DNA of 17,207 nucleotides from an uncultured Ignavibacteriota bacterium. GTDB taxonomy: Bacteria > Bacteroidota > Ignavibacteria > Tepidaquicellales > Tepidaquicellaceae. The DNA is taken from contig CALGII010000114.1 in NCBI GenBank assembly GCA_937915485.1, positions 1-17,207 on the forward strand, written 5' to 3'. A program made the position numbers and the translations under genes. This document shows positions 1 to 6,380 of this stretch, one piece after another (the stretch's first letter is position 1; each line of letters begins with the position of its first letter). Under the pieces are notes generated by a model that did no database searches, was not told the DNA's origin, and saw only the letters and a program-made list of their open reading frames with translations.

Positions 1-191
1 TTGTCGTGACCCATTTCGTAAAATATTAGGAGGTTGAATATGAGCGCCATCGTTATCCAGACCGCGCTCCAGATTAATGCTTCCTTGATTTTTATCTCGT
101 GCTGCTTTTTATTGAATACACCGAGGTCAAGTGCAAGCATTAGCACGAGAAACGCCAGAAAACCAAACCAATGCCAGAAACCTATTTCCAA
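1..191 (-). CDS. TerC/Alx-family integral membrane protein, N-terminal fragment
   Basis: The first 63 codons of a gene that runs off the left edge of the window. The visible part has a hydrophobic helix at about residues 5-22, the motif LALDLGVFNKK at 19-29, a short polar loop, and a second helix at about 39-57 containing ALIWSAVWI. This pattern (LDLGVF, then KEALIWSAVW) is characteristic of the TerC/Alx family, polytopic inner-membrane proteins linked to metal-ion (manganese) homeostasis or tellurite resistance. The start is taken as TTG at 191-189, directly after the stop of the preceding dehydrogenase gene. GGAG sits 8 bases upstream of it, and this start gives the usual spacing before LDLG. 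The next in-frame ATG (codon 18) would destroy the first helix. Family assignment is firm. The metal handled and the gene's link to the fatty-acid cluster are not known from the sequence. Confidence 0.85.
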   Translation of the reverse strand, partial: MEIGFWHWFGFLAFLVLMLALDLGVFNKKQHEIKIKEALIWSAVWITMALIFNLLIFYEMGHD

Positions 192-902
192 TTATATGTC
201 TCCTTTTACGGGTCTCAGTACAATATCCTCGACCATTACTTTTTTCGGCTGCTCGAATACTTGAAGCGCAATTTCCGCGATGTCCTCCGGACTCAGCATC
301 CTGTTTTTGTATCTCTGCCTCGTCCTCGAATCCCACATCGCCGTCTCTGTCGCTCCGGGAAGTATGTTTGTGATTTTTATGTTGTGCTTTCTTACTTCGT
401 TCCTAACGTTGTTCGATAAAGCAAGTAATCCTGCTTTCGAACACGCGTACACTGAACTGTTTTCATAAACGGTGTTTGCGGCTACCGACAGTATGTTTAT
501 TATATGACCCCTCTTCATCTTTATCATTCGCTTGAGAACGGATTTCATGCAAAGGAAAGAACCCCTTAGATTTATGTCCATCACGTAGTCGTAATCGTAA
601 ACCTTCGTCTCCAGTATGCTCTTGAATATCGTCACGCCCGCGTTGTTCACAAGACAGTCTATCCTGCCGTACTTCTCAAGTATACGCTTCGTTGTCGAAG
701 CCACAGAACGCTCTGACGCTACGTTGCAGACGAATGCCGATGCCTCCCGCCCCGCGAACTTTATCTCCCCCGCAAGATTCACCAGCCTCGACTTCCTTCT
801 GCCTGTTACTACAACAATATATCCTGCTCTCGAAAATGCCGATGCAATTTCTTTACCGATACCGGTCGATGCGCCGGTTATCCAAACGACCTTGGTGTTC
901 AT
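192..902 (-). CDS. Short-chain dehydrogenase/reductase (SDR), substrate unknown
   Basis: A 236-residue classical SDR: NAD(P)-dependent oxidoreductase with a Rossmann fold, probably cytoplasmic. Visible motifs are the nucleotide-binding TGASTGIG at residues 9-16, NNAG at 86-89, and the catalytic tetrad Asn111, Ser139, Tyr152 and Lys156 (YACSK). Arg35/Arg36 after the second strand (TGRRK) suggest NADPH preference. Length is normal for the family. The C-terminal substrate loop (PGATETAMW) and tail differ from FabG and lack the VDGG ending, so this is probably not a 3-oxoacyl-ACP reductase. It resembles the YdfG-like broad-specificity group, but the substrate cannot be named. It is the third SDR in a row, 25 bases after the canonical fabG and directly abutting the terC-like gene, so it is probably cotranscribed with both. 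No Shine-Dalgarno sequence is visible. Confidence 0.9.
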   Translation of the reverse strand: MNTKVVWITGASTGIGKEIASAFSRAGYIVVVTGRRKSRLVNLAGEIKFAGREASAFVCNVASERSVASTTKRILEKYGRIDCLVNNAGVTIFKSILETKVYDYDYVMDINLRGSFLCMKSVLKRMIKMKRGHIINILSVAANTVYENSSVYACSKAGLLALSNNVRNEVRKHNIKITNILPGATETAMWDSRTRQRYKNRMLSPEDIAEIALQVFEQPKKVMVEDIVLRPVKGDI

Positions 903-927
903 ATATTATTTTTTAGTAAGAATTTTC

Positions 928-1674
928 TTACATTACCATTCCGCCGTCAACCATTATTACCTGACCGGTTATGTAATCGGCTTTCGGTGACGCGAGGAAT
1001 GTTACCACTCCCGCTACTTCCGACGGCTTCGTGGAACGCTTCAGTGGTATCACGCTTAGGAATGCCGCTTTCTGCTCCTCTGTCAACTGATGCGTCATCT
1101 CTGTTTCAACAAATCCGGGTGCCACAGCGTTCACTGTTACGTTCCTGCCTCCCAGTTCCTTTGCCGCCGATTTTGTGAGCCCTATCATTCCCGCCTTGGA
1201 CGCCGAGTAATTGACCTGTCCCGCGTTACCCATTACGCCGACTACGGAACTGATGTTGATTATCTTTCCGCTCCGCTGTTTCGCCATGTACTTCGTTACC
1301 GCCTTCGTCGCGTTGAACGCGCCCTTCAGGTTTACGTCAAGCACGAGGTCCCAGTCTTCCTCTGTCATCCTCAGCAATAATTTGTCTCGCGTTATTCCCG
1401 CGTTGTTTACAAGTATGTCTATCGACCCGAATTCCTTCGCCGTCTCGTCTATCGCTCTCTGAACTCCTTCCGTATCCGTTACGTCCACTGCTTTCTTAAA
1501 AACTTTCTGCCCCTCCTTCGCGCGCTCGGACGCGAACTCGTCGAAGTCCGAAGGGAAAACTTTATCGTACGCTATTACTGTCGCGCCTTCATTCAGGAAA
1601 TCGATGACTATCGAACGCCCGATTCCCCTGCCTCCGCCCGTGACTATCGCTGTTTTATTTTCAAGTGTCTTCAT
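928..1674 (-). CDS. fabG: 3-oxoacyl-[acyl-carrier-protein] reductase FabG
   Basis: A 248-residue FabG that reduces 3-oxoacyl-ACP to 3-hydroxyacyl-ACP with NADPH in type II fatty-acid elongation (cytoplasmic). Residues 12-19 are TGGGRGIG and 90-93 are NNAG. The catalytic set is Asn115, Ser143, Tyr156 and Lys160. The FabG hallmarks SSVVGVMGNAGQ, NAVAPGFVETEM and the terminal VDGGMVM are present. Arg134 and Arg177 line up with Arg129 and Arg172 of E. coli FabG, which contact acyl carrier protein, so this is the copy best suited to the housekeeping reaction. It follows the divergent fabG paralogue by only 2 bases. fabD lies three genes upstream, but acpP, fabH and fabF, which often accompany fabG, are absent from the window. 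A short palindrome at 916-931 overlaps its stop codon. Confidence 0.95.
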   Translation of the reverse strand: MKTLENKTAIVTGGGRGIGRSIVIDFLNEGATVIAYDKVFPSDFDEFASERAKEGQKVFKKAVDVTDTEGVQRAIDETAKEFGSIDILVNNAGITRDKLLLRMTEEDWDLVLDVNLKGAFNATKAVTKYMAKQRSGKIINISSVVGVMGNAGQVNYSASKAGMIGLTKSAAKELGGRNVTVNAVAPGFVETEMTHQLTEEQKAAFLSVIPLKRSTKPSEVAGVVTFLASPKADYITGQVIMVDGGMVM

Positions 1675-1676
1675 TG

Positions 1677-2432
1677 TTATGGTTTATTTTTAAAATATTT
1701 TCTGTCTTCTTTTCTTAATTGCGACGCTTCTACTATGAATGTCTGACCGTTTATAAGGTCAGAATCGGGCGACGCTAAAAATGCCGCGAAGTCCGCGACC
1801 TTGTCAGGACTCGCGGGCTTCGTTCCCGTCATCTTATACATCTTCTCCCGTACGTCCGCGCTGAGTACGGATATCATGTCCGTTTCAACGAGACCTGGCG
1901 CTAACGTATTTACCTGTATGTTGTAAGGTCCGAGTTCTTTCGCAAGCGCCTTCGTGATTCCTATCTGACCCGCCTTCGATGCCGCGTAATTTGCCTGACC
2001 GGCGTTGCCCGTCGTGCCTACTACTGAACTGATGTTGATTATCTTTCCCGAATGCCTATTTACCATGCTCTTTGCCGCGTACTTGCAAAACAAGAACGTA
2101 CCTTTTAAATTTGTGTCCATAACCGAATCCCAGTCCCTCTCCGTCATCCTCATTAATAATCCGTCCTTCGTTATGCCCGCGTTGTTAACTAACACGTCAA
2201 CGCCGCCGAATTTGCTGATTACGTTTTCGACTACCTGCTTCACTCGCTTCGCGTCCGCCGAATCGCACTTGAAATAGTGTATTCCACGAGGCTTGAAGTG
2301 CCTGAAGTCTATCCTGCTCTTATATGTTATTACAACCTTCGCTCCGAGTTGCGCGAATTTATCCGCAAGCGCTCTGCCGATTCCCCGCGAACCGCCGGTT
2401 ATTAAAACAACTTTGCCTGTCAGGTCGTACAT
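1677..2432 (-). CDS. FabG-like short-chain dehydrogenase, divergent paralogue
   Basis: A 251-residue SDR close to FabG: TGGSRGIG at 12-19, NNAG at 83-86, catalytic Asn108, Ser136, Tyr149 and Lys153, and FabG-type SSVVGTTGNAGQANYAASKAG and LAPGLVETDM. It departs from FabG at informative places. The positions of E. coli FabG Arg129 and Arg172 (ACP docking) are His127 and Tyr170. The usual VDGG near the C terminus is replaced by VEASQ, followed by a lysine/arginine-rich tail of about 15 residues. Probably an active NAD(P)H reductase of a 3-oxoacyl-type substrate, but not the main ACP-linked enzyme. It could act on a CoA thioester or a specialised carrier protein; that is inference. The ATG shares its A with the TGA stop of the upstream gene, so translational coupling is likely, and fabG follows 2 bases later. 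Confidence 0.88.
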   Translation of the reverse strand: MYDLTGKVVLITGGSRGIGRALADKFAQLGAKVVITYKSRIDFRHFKPRGIHYFKCDSADAKRVKQVVENVISKFGGVDVLVNNAGITKDGLLMRMTERDWDSVMDTNLKGTFLFCKYAAKSMVNRHSGKIINISSVVGTTGNAGQANYAASKAGQIGITKALAKELGPYNIQVNTLAPGLVETDMISVLSADVREKMYKMTGTKPASPDKVADFAAFLASPDSDLINGQTFIVEASQLRKEDRKYFKNKP

Positions 2433-3073
2433 CAGAATTTCGTAGTGTTTTTGTAATGCTTCTGGTAATAATCGTTCACGTAATTGTATCCGTCCTCGCC
2501 AAGCACGAACCGTAGTTCCTCAGTCATCGCCTCGAATACCGTTTGAGTGAAATTCTGCTTCTTGTCTATACCGCAGTAATCCAGTTTCTGAGCGTGGTCG
2601 TCATCGTATGTGAGCACGTTGTCAAGTATTGTAAGCGGATACATTATGCAGTACTTCGGCTTTATCGCCCACTTGTGCATGTTGTTCTTTACCGCCGCGA
2701 CCTGAATCGAACAGTAACCGTGCTTGTCCTTGAAAACGCATTGCGAATGGTTCCTCGGCGTCTTGTAAACCTCAGTGCCTATCGCGAAGCCTGACGGAAA
2801 ATCAGGGTCAACCTCGAGTTCCTTTTCGAACCACTTCGTGGTATCCTTTATCTGATGCTCGTCCATCGCTTCGATTATTTCTTTCTCGAATTTCATTATG
2901 ATATTCCTGAAATCCCTGTCCATGTAAACGCCCCAGTCGCAGCACTGCCCGTGGCATATCTTCATGTTGCACGCTGGAACAAATCCCTGCGTGAATATTA
3001 TTGGATCGATTTTTATTCCGTTGTACTCTATCGGATATTCTTTCAAGTCTGCTCCCTTATATGTTTTTAACAT
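2432..3073 (-). CDS. Cysteine-rich DUF3109/YkgJ-like protein, possible metal-cluster protein
   Basis: A 213-residue cytoplasmic protein with eight cysteines in the spacing seen in DUF3109/YkgJ-type proteins (putative zinc- or iron-cluster binding). An N-terminal CNMKICHGQCC sits at residues 35-45, then Cys112 (QCVF), Cys121 (GYCSIQ), Cys142 in KPKYCIMYPL, and Cys167. There is no signal peptide or membrane segment. Function is unknown; the cysteine pattern is the basis of the family call. The ATG at 3073 overlaps the end of fabD by 17 bases. An alternative TTG at 3046 (codon 10) has AGGGAG five bases upstream and would remove the overlap, so the true start is uncertain. Its stop overlaps the start of the next dehydrogenase by one base. 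Its place inside a fatty-acid cluster suggests coexpression, not a proven role in lipid synthesis. Confidence 0.8.
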   Translation of the reverse strand: MLKTYKGADLKEYPIEYNGIKIDPIIFTQGFVPACNMKICHGQCCDWGVYMDRDFRNIIMKFEKEIIEAMDEHQIKDTTKWFEKELEVDPDFPSGFAIGTEVYKTPRNHSQCVFKDKHGYCSIQVAAVKNNMHKWAIKPKYCIMYPLTILDNVLTYDDDHAQKLDYCGIDKKQNFTQTVFEAMTEELRFVLGEDGYNYVNDYYQKHYKNTTKF

Positions 3074-3977
3074 CTTCGAACGTCGAAACGTTGTACGTCT
3101 CTACCGAAGAATCAATTTTCTTTATTAAACCGGCAAGGACTTTACCCGAACCGATTTCGTAAAACTTTGTTACGCCGTCTGATATCATGTTCCTGATTAG
3201 CATTTCCCACTTAACGGGAAATACAAGTTGTCTCGACAGCGCGTCCCTGATTTCATCCTTCGACGTAATTGGCTTCGCGTCAACATTCGTGTAAACGGGA
3301 ATCGGTGCGTCCGATAGTTCCGTGCTCTGTAACGCGTTCCTTAATTCCGTGTCGGATGTCTTCATTAGTTCCGAATGAAATGCGCCGCTGACTTCCAGTT
3401 TCTTCGCAAGCCTGCATTTGAACGGCTCGCCCTTCGCGACCTCTACCGCTTTGTCTATCGCCGCTATGTCGCCGGAAACGACTATCTGTCCGGGACAGTT
3501 GTAATTCGCTGCCTGCACTATGCCCGCGCTTGAAGCGAGTTTGCAGATTTCAAGTACCTGCTCTTCGCTTAATCCGATTAACGCCGCCATCGTTCCCGGC
3601 TGTATAACACCCGACTGCTTCATCAGTTCACCCCTTGTCTTTACAAGTTTCAATCCAGTCTCGAAATCAAATGAACCCGCGTACGCGTTGGCTGTGTATT
3701 CACCTAACGAATGCCCCGCCGTGCAGTCAGCTGCTGTCTTACCTTCTAATAGCGATGCGAGTATGTATGAATGGACAAACAATGCTGGCTGCGTGTAGTT
3801 CGTCTGCTTTAGTTCTTCCTGAGGACCGTCAAACGAAAGTTTTGATAAAGACATCCCCATTATCTCATCCGCCTTGTCGTATAATCTCTTAGCCTTCTCC
3901 GAATTTTCATAAAGGTCTTTTCCCATGCCCGCTGCCTGAGAACCCTGCCCGGGAAAAACAAACGCTGTTTTACTCAT
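3057..3977 (-). CDS. fabD: Malonyl-CoA:ACP transacylase FabD
   Basis: A 306-residue FabD, which transfers malonyl from CoA to the acyl carrier protein and so supplies the extender unit for fatty-acid synthesis (cytoplasmic). Visible landmarks are FPGQGSQ at residues 8-14, the nucleophile elbow GHSLGEY with Ser90, Arg115 in KTRGELM (binds the malonyl carboxylate), His201 in GAFHSELM (catalytic) and Gln250, matching Ser92, Arg117, His201 and Gln250 of E. coli FabD. TQPALF at 62-67 and the C-terminal EIGSGKVLAGLIKKI are also family signatures. Length is typical. The gene begins 39 bases after the protease gene, with AGGAAAGG about 11 bases before the ATG. It is the first gene of the tightly packed fatty-acid cluster, and its 3' end overlaps the annotated start of the cysteine-rich gene. 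Confidence 0.97.
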   Translation of the reverse strand: MSKTAFVFPGQGSQAAGMGKDLYENSEKAKRLYDKADEIMGMSLSKLSFDGPQEELKQTNYTQPALFVHSYILASLLEGKTAADCTAGHSLGEYTANAYAGSFDFETGLKLVKTRGELMKQSGVIQPGTMAALIGLSEEQVLEICKLASSAGIVQAANYNCPGQIVVSGDIAAIDKAVEVAKGEPFKCRLAKKLEVSGAFHSELMKTSDTELRNALQSTELSDAPIPVYTNVDAKPITSKDEIRDALSRQLVFPVKWEMLIRNMISDGVTKFYEIGSGKVLAGLIKKIDSSVETYNVSTFEDVKNI

Positions 3978-4016
3978 AAATATTTTTACCTTTCCTGATT
4001 TTCAAAATTATAATTA

Positions 4017-5114
4017 TTAATCGTCGGAGTCTTCAAGCCTAGGAAGCGCTCCGTATGTCTCTATTAGATAATTGTCGTAATAATCCGCTTTCTTTACAAG
4101 TGCCTTGAATTCTTCCAGCCCTGTCTCGAACGTCAGGTAATGGTCGTAGATTATCATCGATAGCACTATGTTCTGATTATTTACGCTGAACGCTACGCTC
4201 TCAAGGTCGTAGTTCTCTTTCAGCAGATATTCGTACAGCGAGCCGATGTTCTGCTTCGGAAGCATGCAGATGTATGCGTCGCCGATTATAAACCCGCTTT
4301 CCGAATACGTGAAAAATATCTTCGCGCTTCCTTCTTCCACTTCCCATCTGTTCGGACCTCTCCTGCAGATGACGGGATCCTTGCCTAATGACTCCAGTAT
4401 CTTTTCAACCGTCAGCGCTGCGCCGACCGGCTTGTATTCCTCTTCCTTTTTTAGTTTCGGTATCGAAAGACCGGAACCGCATTCGGGACAATACTCGCCG
4501 TCTATGCTCTCTTCCGTTATTATGTTCGAACACGATTTGCACCTGATTGCCGTCTTTCCGTTGTAAGGCGTGTAATCGTTCAGCGCCTCTATCAGGTATT
4601 CGGAAGGTAATGCGAATCCGAGATTGTCGCCTCCCGATATTATAAATGTGTTTACTCCTACAATTTCACCGTTCTTGTCAACCAGCGGACCTCCGCTGTT
4701 GCCGGGATTTATCGCCGCGTCTATTTGTATGTAGTTCAGTCCGTTCTGAAGCCTCTTTGCTTTCGATACTATACCCTCCGTCGCCGTGTACTTCAGTCCG
4801 TAAGGATGCCCGATTGCGATTACCCTGTCTCCGTCGTGAACGGGAGCCTTGCCGATTTTCCTGTCAGGCAGCTCAATGCCTTCTGGTACCCTGATGAATG
4901 CCAGATCATACTTCGGGTCGTAAAACATCACCGGCGACGTTCCCTTAGGTACGTGCTTCCCGCTTATTACCGCTTCAGAACTTTCTTTTACTACGTGGTC
5001 GTTCGTGACGAAAAGATTGTAGTCCTTTACGTAAAAACCCGTTCCCGTTCCGAATGCAGTCGCTATCTGTATTATTACTTGCTGATAACTGTCAATGATT
5101 TCCTGTGTATGCAT
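4017..5114 (-). CDS. Cytoplasmic trypsin-like serine protease with zinc ribbon and YbjN-like C-terminal domain
   Basis: A 365-residue protein. Residues 1-180 form a chymotrypsin-fold protease of HtrA type with catalytic His40 (TNDHVV), Asp70 (YDLAFI) and Ser140 in GNSGGPL. AIGHPYGL at 100-107 and NPGNSGGPLVDKNGEIVGVN are HtrA hallmarks. Instead of PDZ domains, a four-cysteine zinc ribbon follows (CKSC at 192-195, CPEC at 209-212), then an alpha/beta domain at about 235-350 resembling YbjN or type III secretion chaperone-like folds (LYEYLLKENYDLESVAFSV). No signal peptide or transmembrane helix is seen, so it is predicted to be cytoplasmic, unlike typical periplasmic HtrA/Deg proteases. It starts 2 bases after the stop of the 418-residue gene, which probably carries a similar domain. 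Proteolysis is well supported; the target is unknown. Confidence in the C-terminal fold is moderate. Confidence 0.85.
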   Translation of the reverse strand: MHTQEIIDSYQQVIIQIATAFGTGTGFYVKDYNLFVTNDHVVKESSEAVISGKHVPKGTSPVMFYDPKYDLAFIRVPEGIELPDRKIGKAPVHDGDRVIAIGHPYGLKYTATEGIVSKAKRLQNGLNYIQIDAAINPGNSGGPLVDKNGEIVGVNTFIISGGDNLGFALPSEYLIEALNDYTPYNGKTAIRCKSCSNIITEESIDGEYCPECGSGLSIPKLKKEEEYKPVGAALTVEKILESLGKDPVICRRGPNRWEVEEGSAKIFFTYSESGFIIGDAYICMLPKQNIGSLYEYLLKENYDLESVAFSVNNQNIVLSMIIYDHYLTFETGLEEFKALVKKADYYDNYLIETYGALPRLEDSDD

Positions 5115-5116
5115 GT

Positions 5117-6373
5117 TTAATTTTTGTAACTTAGTTTTATGATGCCGTCATAAAATGACTTTATGAATTCTATCTTGCTCCCGAACTTCAATTGCGATAC
5201 GTCAAAACTCAATAGCGGATATTCTTCCTTGTCCAATGCGATGTATGCGTTGATGTCAGATACTATCAATTCGCTGTTCAGTGCTCCGTTGATAACGTAC
5301 TTTTTCGCGTAACCGATTTCATCAAGATAATCCTGATTAAGCATTTCGATTACCATTCCGAACAGCCTTCTTAGCGACTTGTTTAGCCCGTAACTGAAAT
5401 GGCAGTATCCCGCTATGTACTCCAGAATCGCGAGAGCGAAATCCTCGTGCTTGTTGTCTATGTACCATTTTACGTTTCCCGTGTTCTTATTGATTACGTC
5501 GTATGCCGACTCGCTCACGGACGGCGGCGCCAGCCCGAAGGTTGATTTTATTCCGTAAAAGTTCTTCTTTACGGACTCGTCCGAACGCGCCAGCATCTTG
5601 TTCAACTGCTCCTCCATTGACTCTATGTGCTGAAGCAGATTCATGTTCTCCTGATTGAAGTAATTCCAACTGATTTTCTCTATGTCGTTCATTATGCTCC
5701 CGTGCGGCTGAAGCAGGTAATCTATGCGGTATATCAAGTCGAGGTACAGGTAGGTTATTCCGCCGGAAAACTGCTCCTTGTTCACGAGTTTAACCCTGTC
5801 AAGCGCTTCCTTTATCCATCTCCTGTAATAGTTCATCCGTATGTTGATATCCCCGTCAGTGAACTGCTCGATTTTCATGTCGGCTGGTTTCAGTATCGTG
5901 AAATCATCAAGCAGCGTGTCATCCTGCTTGTCCGCTTTCAGGCATACTTCCTTCAACGCGTAATATAGTTTCGTTGGAGAACAGTCCAGTACGCTGGAAT
6001 CAAACTTTAGTACAATCCTGTTGTCCTTTACCGCGAACCTGGAATAATAAAGCGTGTAGTTCAGTTCCATCAGCCTCCGCATAACCGCTACTCCGAGTTT
6101 ATCGTAATCGGCGACTATCGCTATGGCCGAAATCTTTTTCCCGTCAGAGAAACCCCTTATTTCCTTTGAGCCCTGAAGCACCTGAAATTTTATCACCCCG
6201 TTGTCGACGGTTGCAAAAACATTATTCTCTTCCTCGTCCCGCAGATATTCAAAGAACTTTGAATAGGAAGCGATGTAATTCTTTTCTTTGTATAATTCCT
6301 CGCATTCATTCCATAAATCGATTTTTATCTTTGGCTTGAACGCGTCTGAGTACCTTCCGAAAAACTTTATCAT
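5117..6373 (-). CDS. Uncharacterised protein with probable YbjN/secretion-chaperone-like N-terminal domain
   Basis: A 418-residue cytoplasmic protein with no signal peptide or membrane helix. I do not recognise a named family for the whole protein. Residues 45-155 alternate strands and helices in a YbjN/type III chaperone-like order (FATVDNGVIKFQVL, then LMELNYTLYYSRFAVKDN, IVLKFD, and a helix ending LKADKQDD). This order resembles the C-terminal domain of the downstream protease. The rest is mainly helical, with a long charged helix around 235-275 (MNLLQHIESMEEQLNKML) and a conserved-looking C-terminal segment at about 370-415. It sits 7 bases after the DUF1028 gene and 2 bases before the protease gene, so the pair is almost certainly cotranscribed. 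It could be a substrate, adaptor or regulator of the protease; this is inference from linkage and the shared domain. Confidence 0.75.
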   Translation of the reverse strand: MIKFFGRYSDAFKPKIKIDLWNECEELYKEKNYIASYSKFFEYLRDEEENNVFATVDNGVIKFQVLQGSKEIRGFSDGKKISAIAIVADYDKLGVAVMRRLMELNYTLYYSRFAVKDNRIVLKFDSSVLDCSPTKLYYALKEVCLKADKQDDTLLDDFTILKPADMKIEQFTDGDINIRMNYYRRWIKEALDRVKLVNKEQFSGGITYLYLDLIYRIDYLLQPHGSIMNDIEKISWNYFNQENMNLLQHIESMEEQLNKMLARSDESVKKNFYGIKSTFGLAPPSVSESAYDVINKNTGNVKWYIDNKHEDFALAILEYIAGYCHFSYGLNKSLRRLFGMVIEMLNQDYLDEIGYAKKYVINGALNSELIVSDINAYIALDKEEYPLLSFDVSQLKFGSKIEFIKSFYDGIIKLSYKN

Positions 6374-6380
6374 GTTTACT

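Noticed and set aside
127..336. 69-codon minus-strand frame overlapping the SDR end and the terC-like start
   Set aside because: It is a different frame from both real genes; the translation is arginine-rich and meaningless, while the terC frame gives clear TerC motifs.
916..931. Palindrome GTAAGAATTTTCTTAC at the fabG stop codon, considered as a terminator
   Set aside because: The stem is short and AT-rich with almost no loop and no following T-run on the minus strand; cotranscription with the next SDR is more likely.
616..990. 124-codon plus-strand open frame across the SDR/fabG junction
   Set aside because: It is antisense to two clear dehydrogenase genes with intact motifs; the translation resembles no known protein.
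5627..5968. 113-codon plus-strand open frame inside the 418-residue gene
   Set aside because: Antisense to a tightly packed gene with consistent coding character; no start signal or motif supports it.
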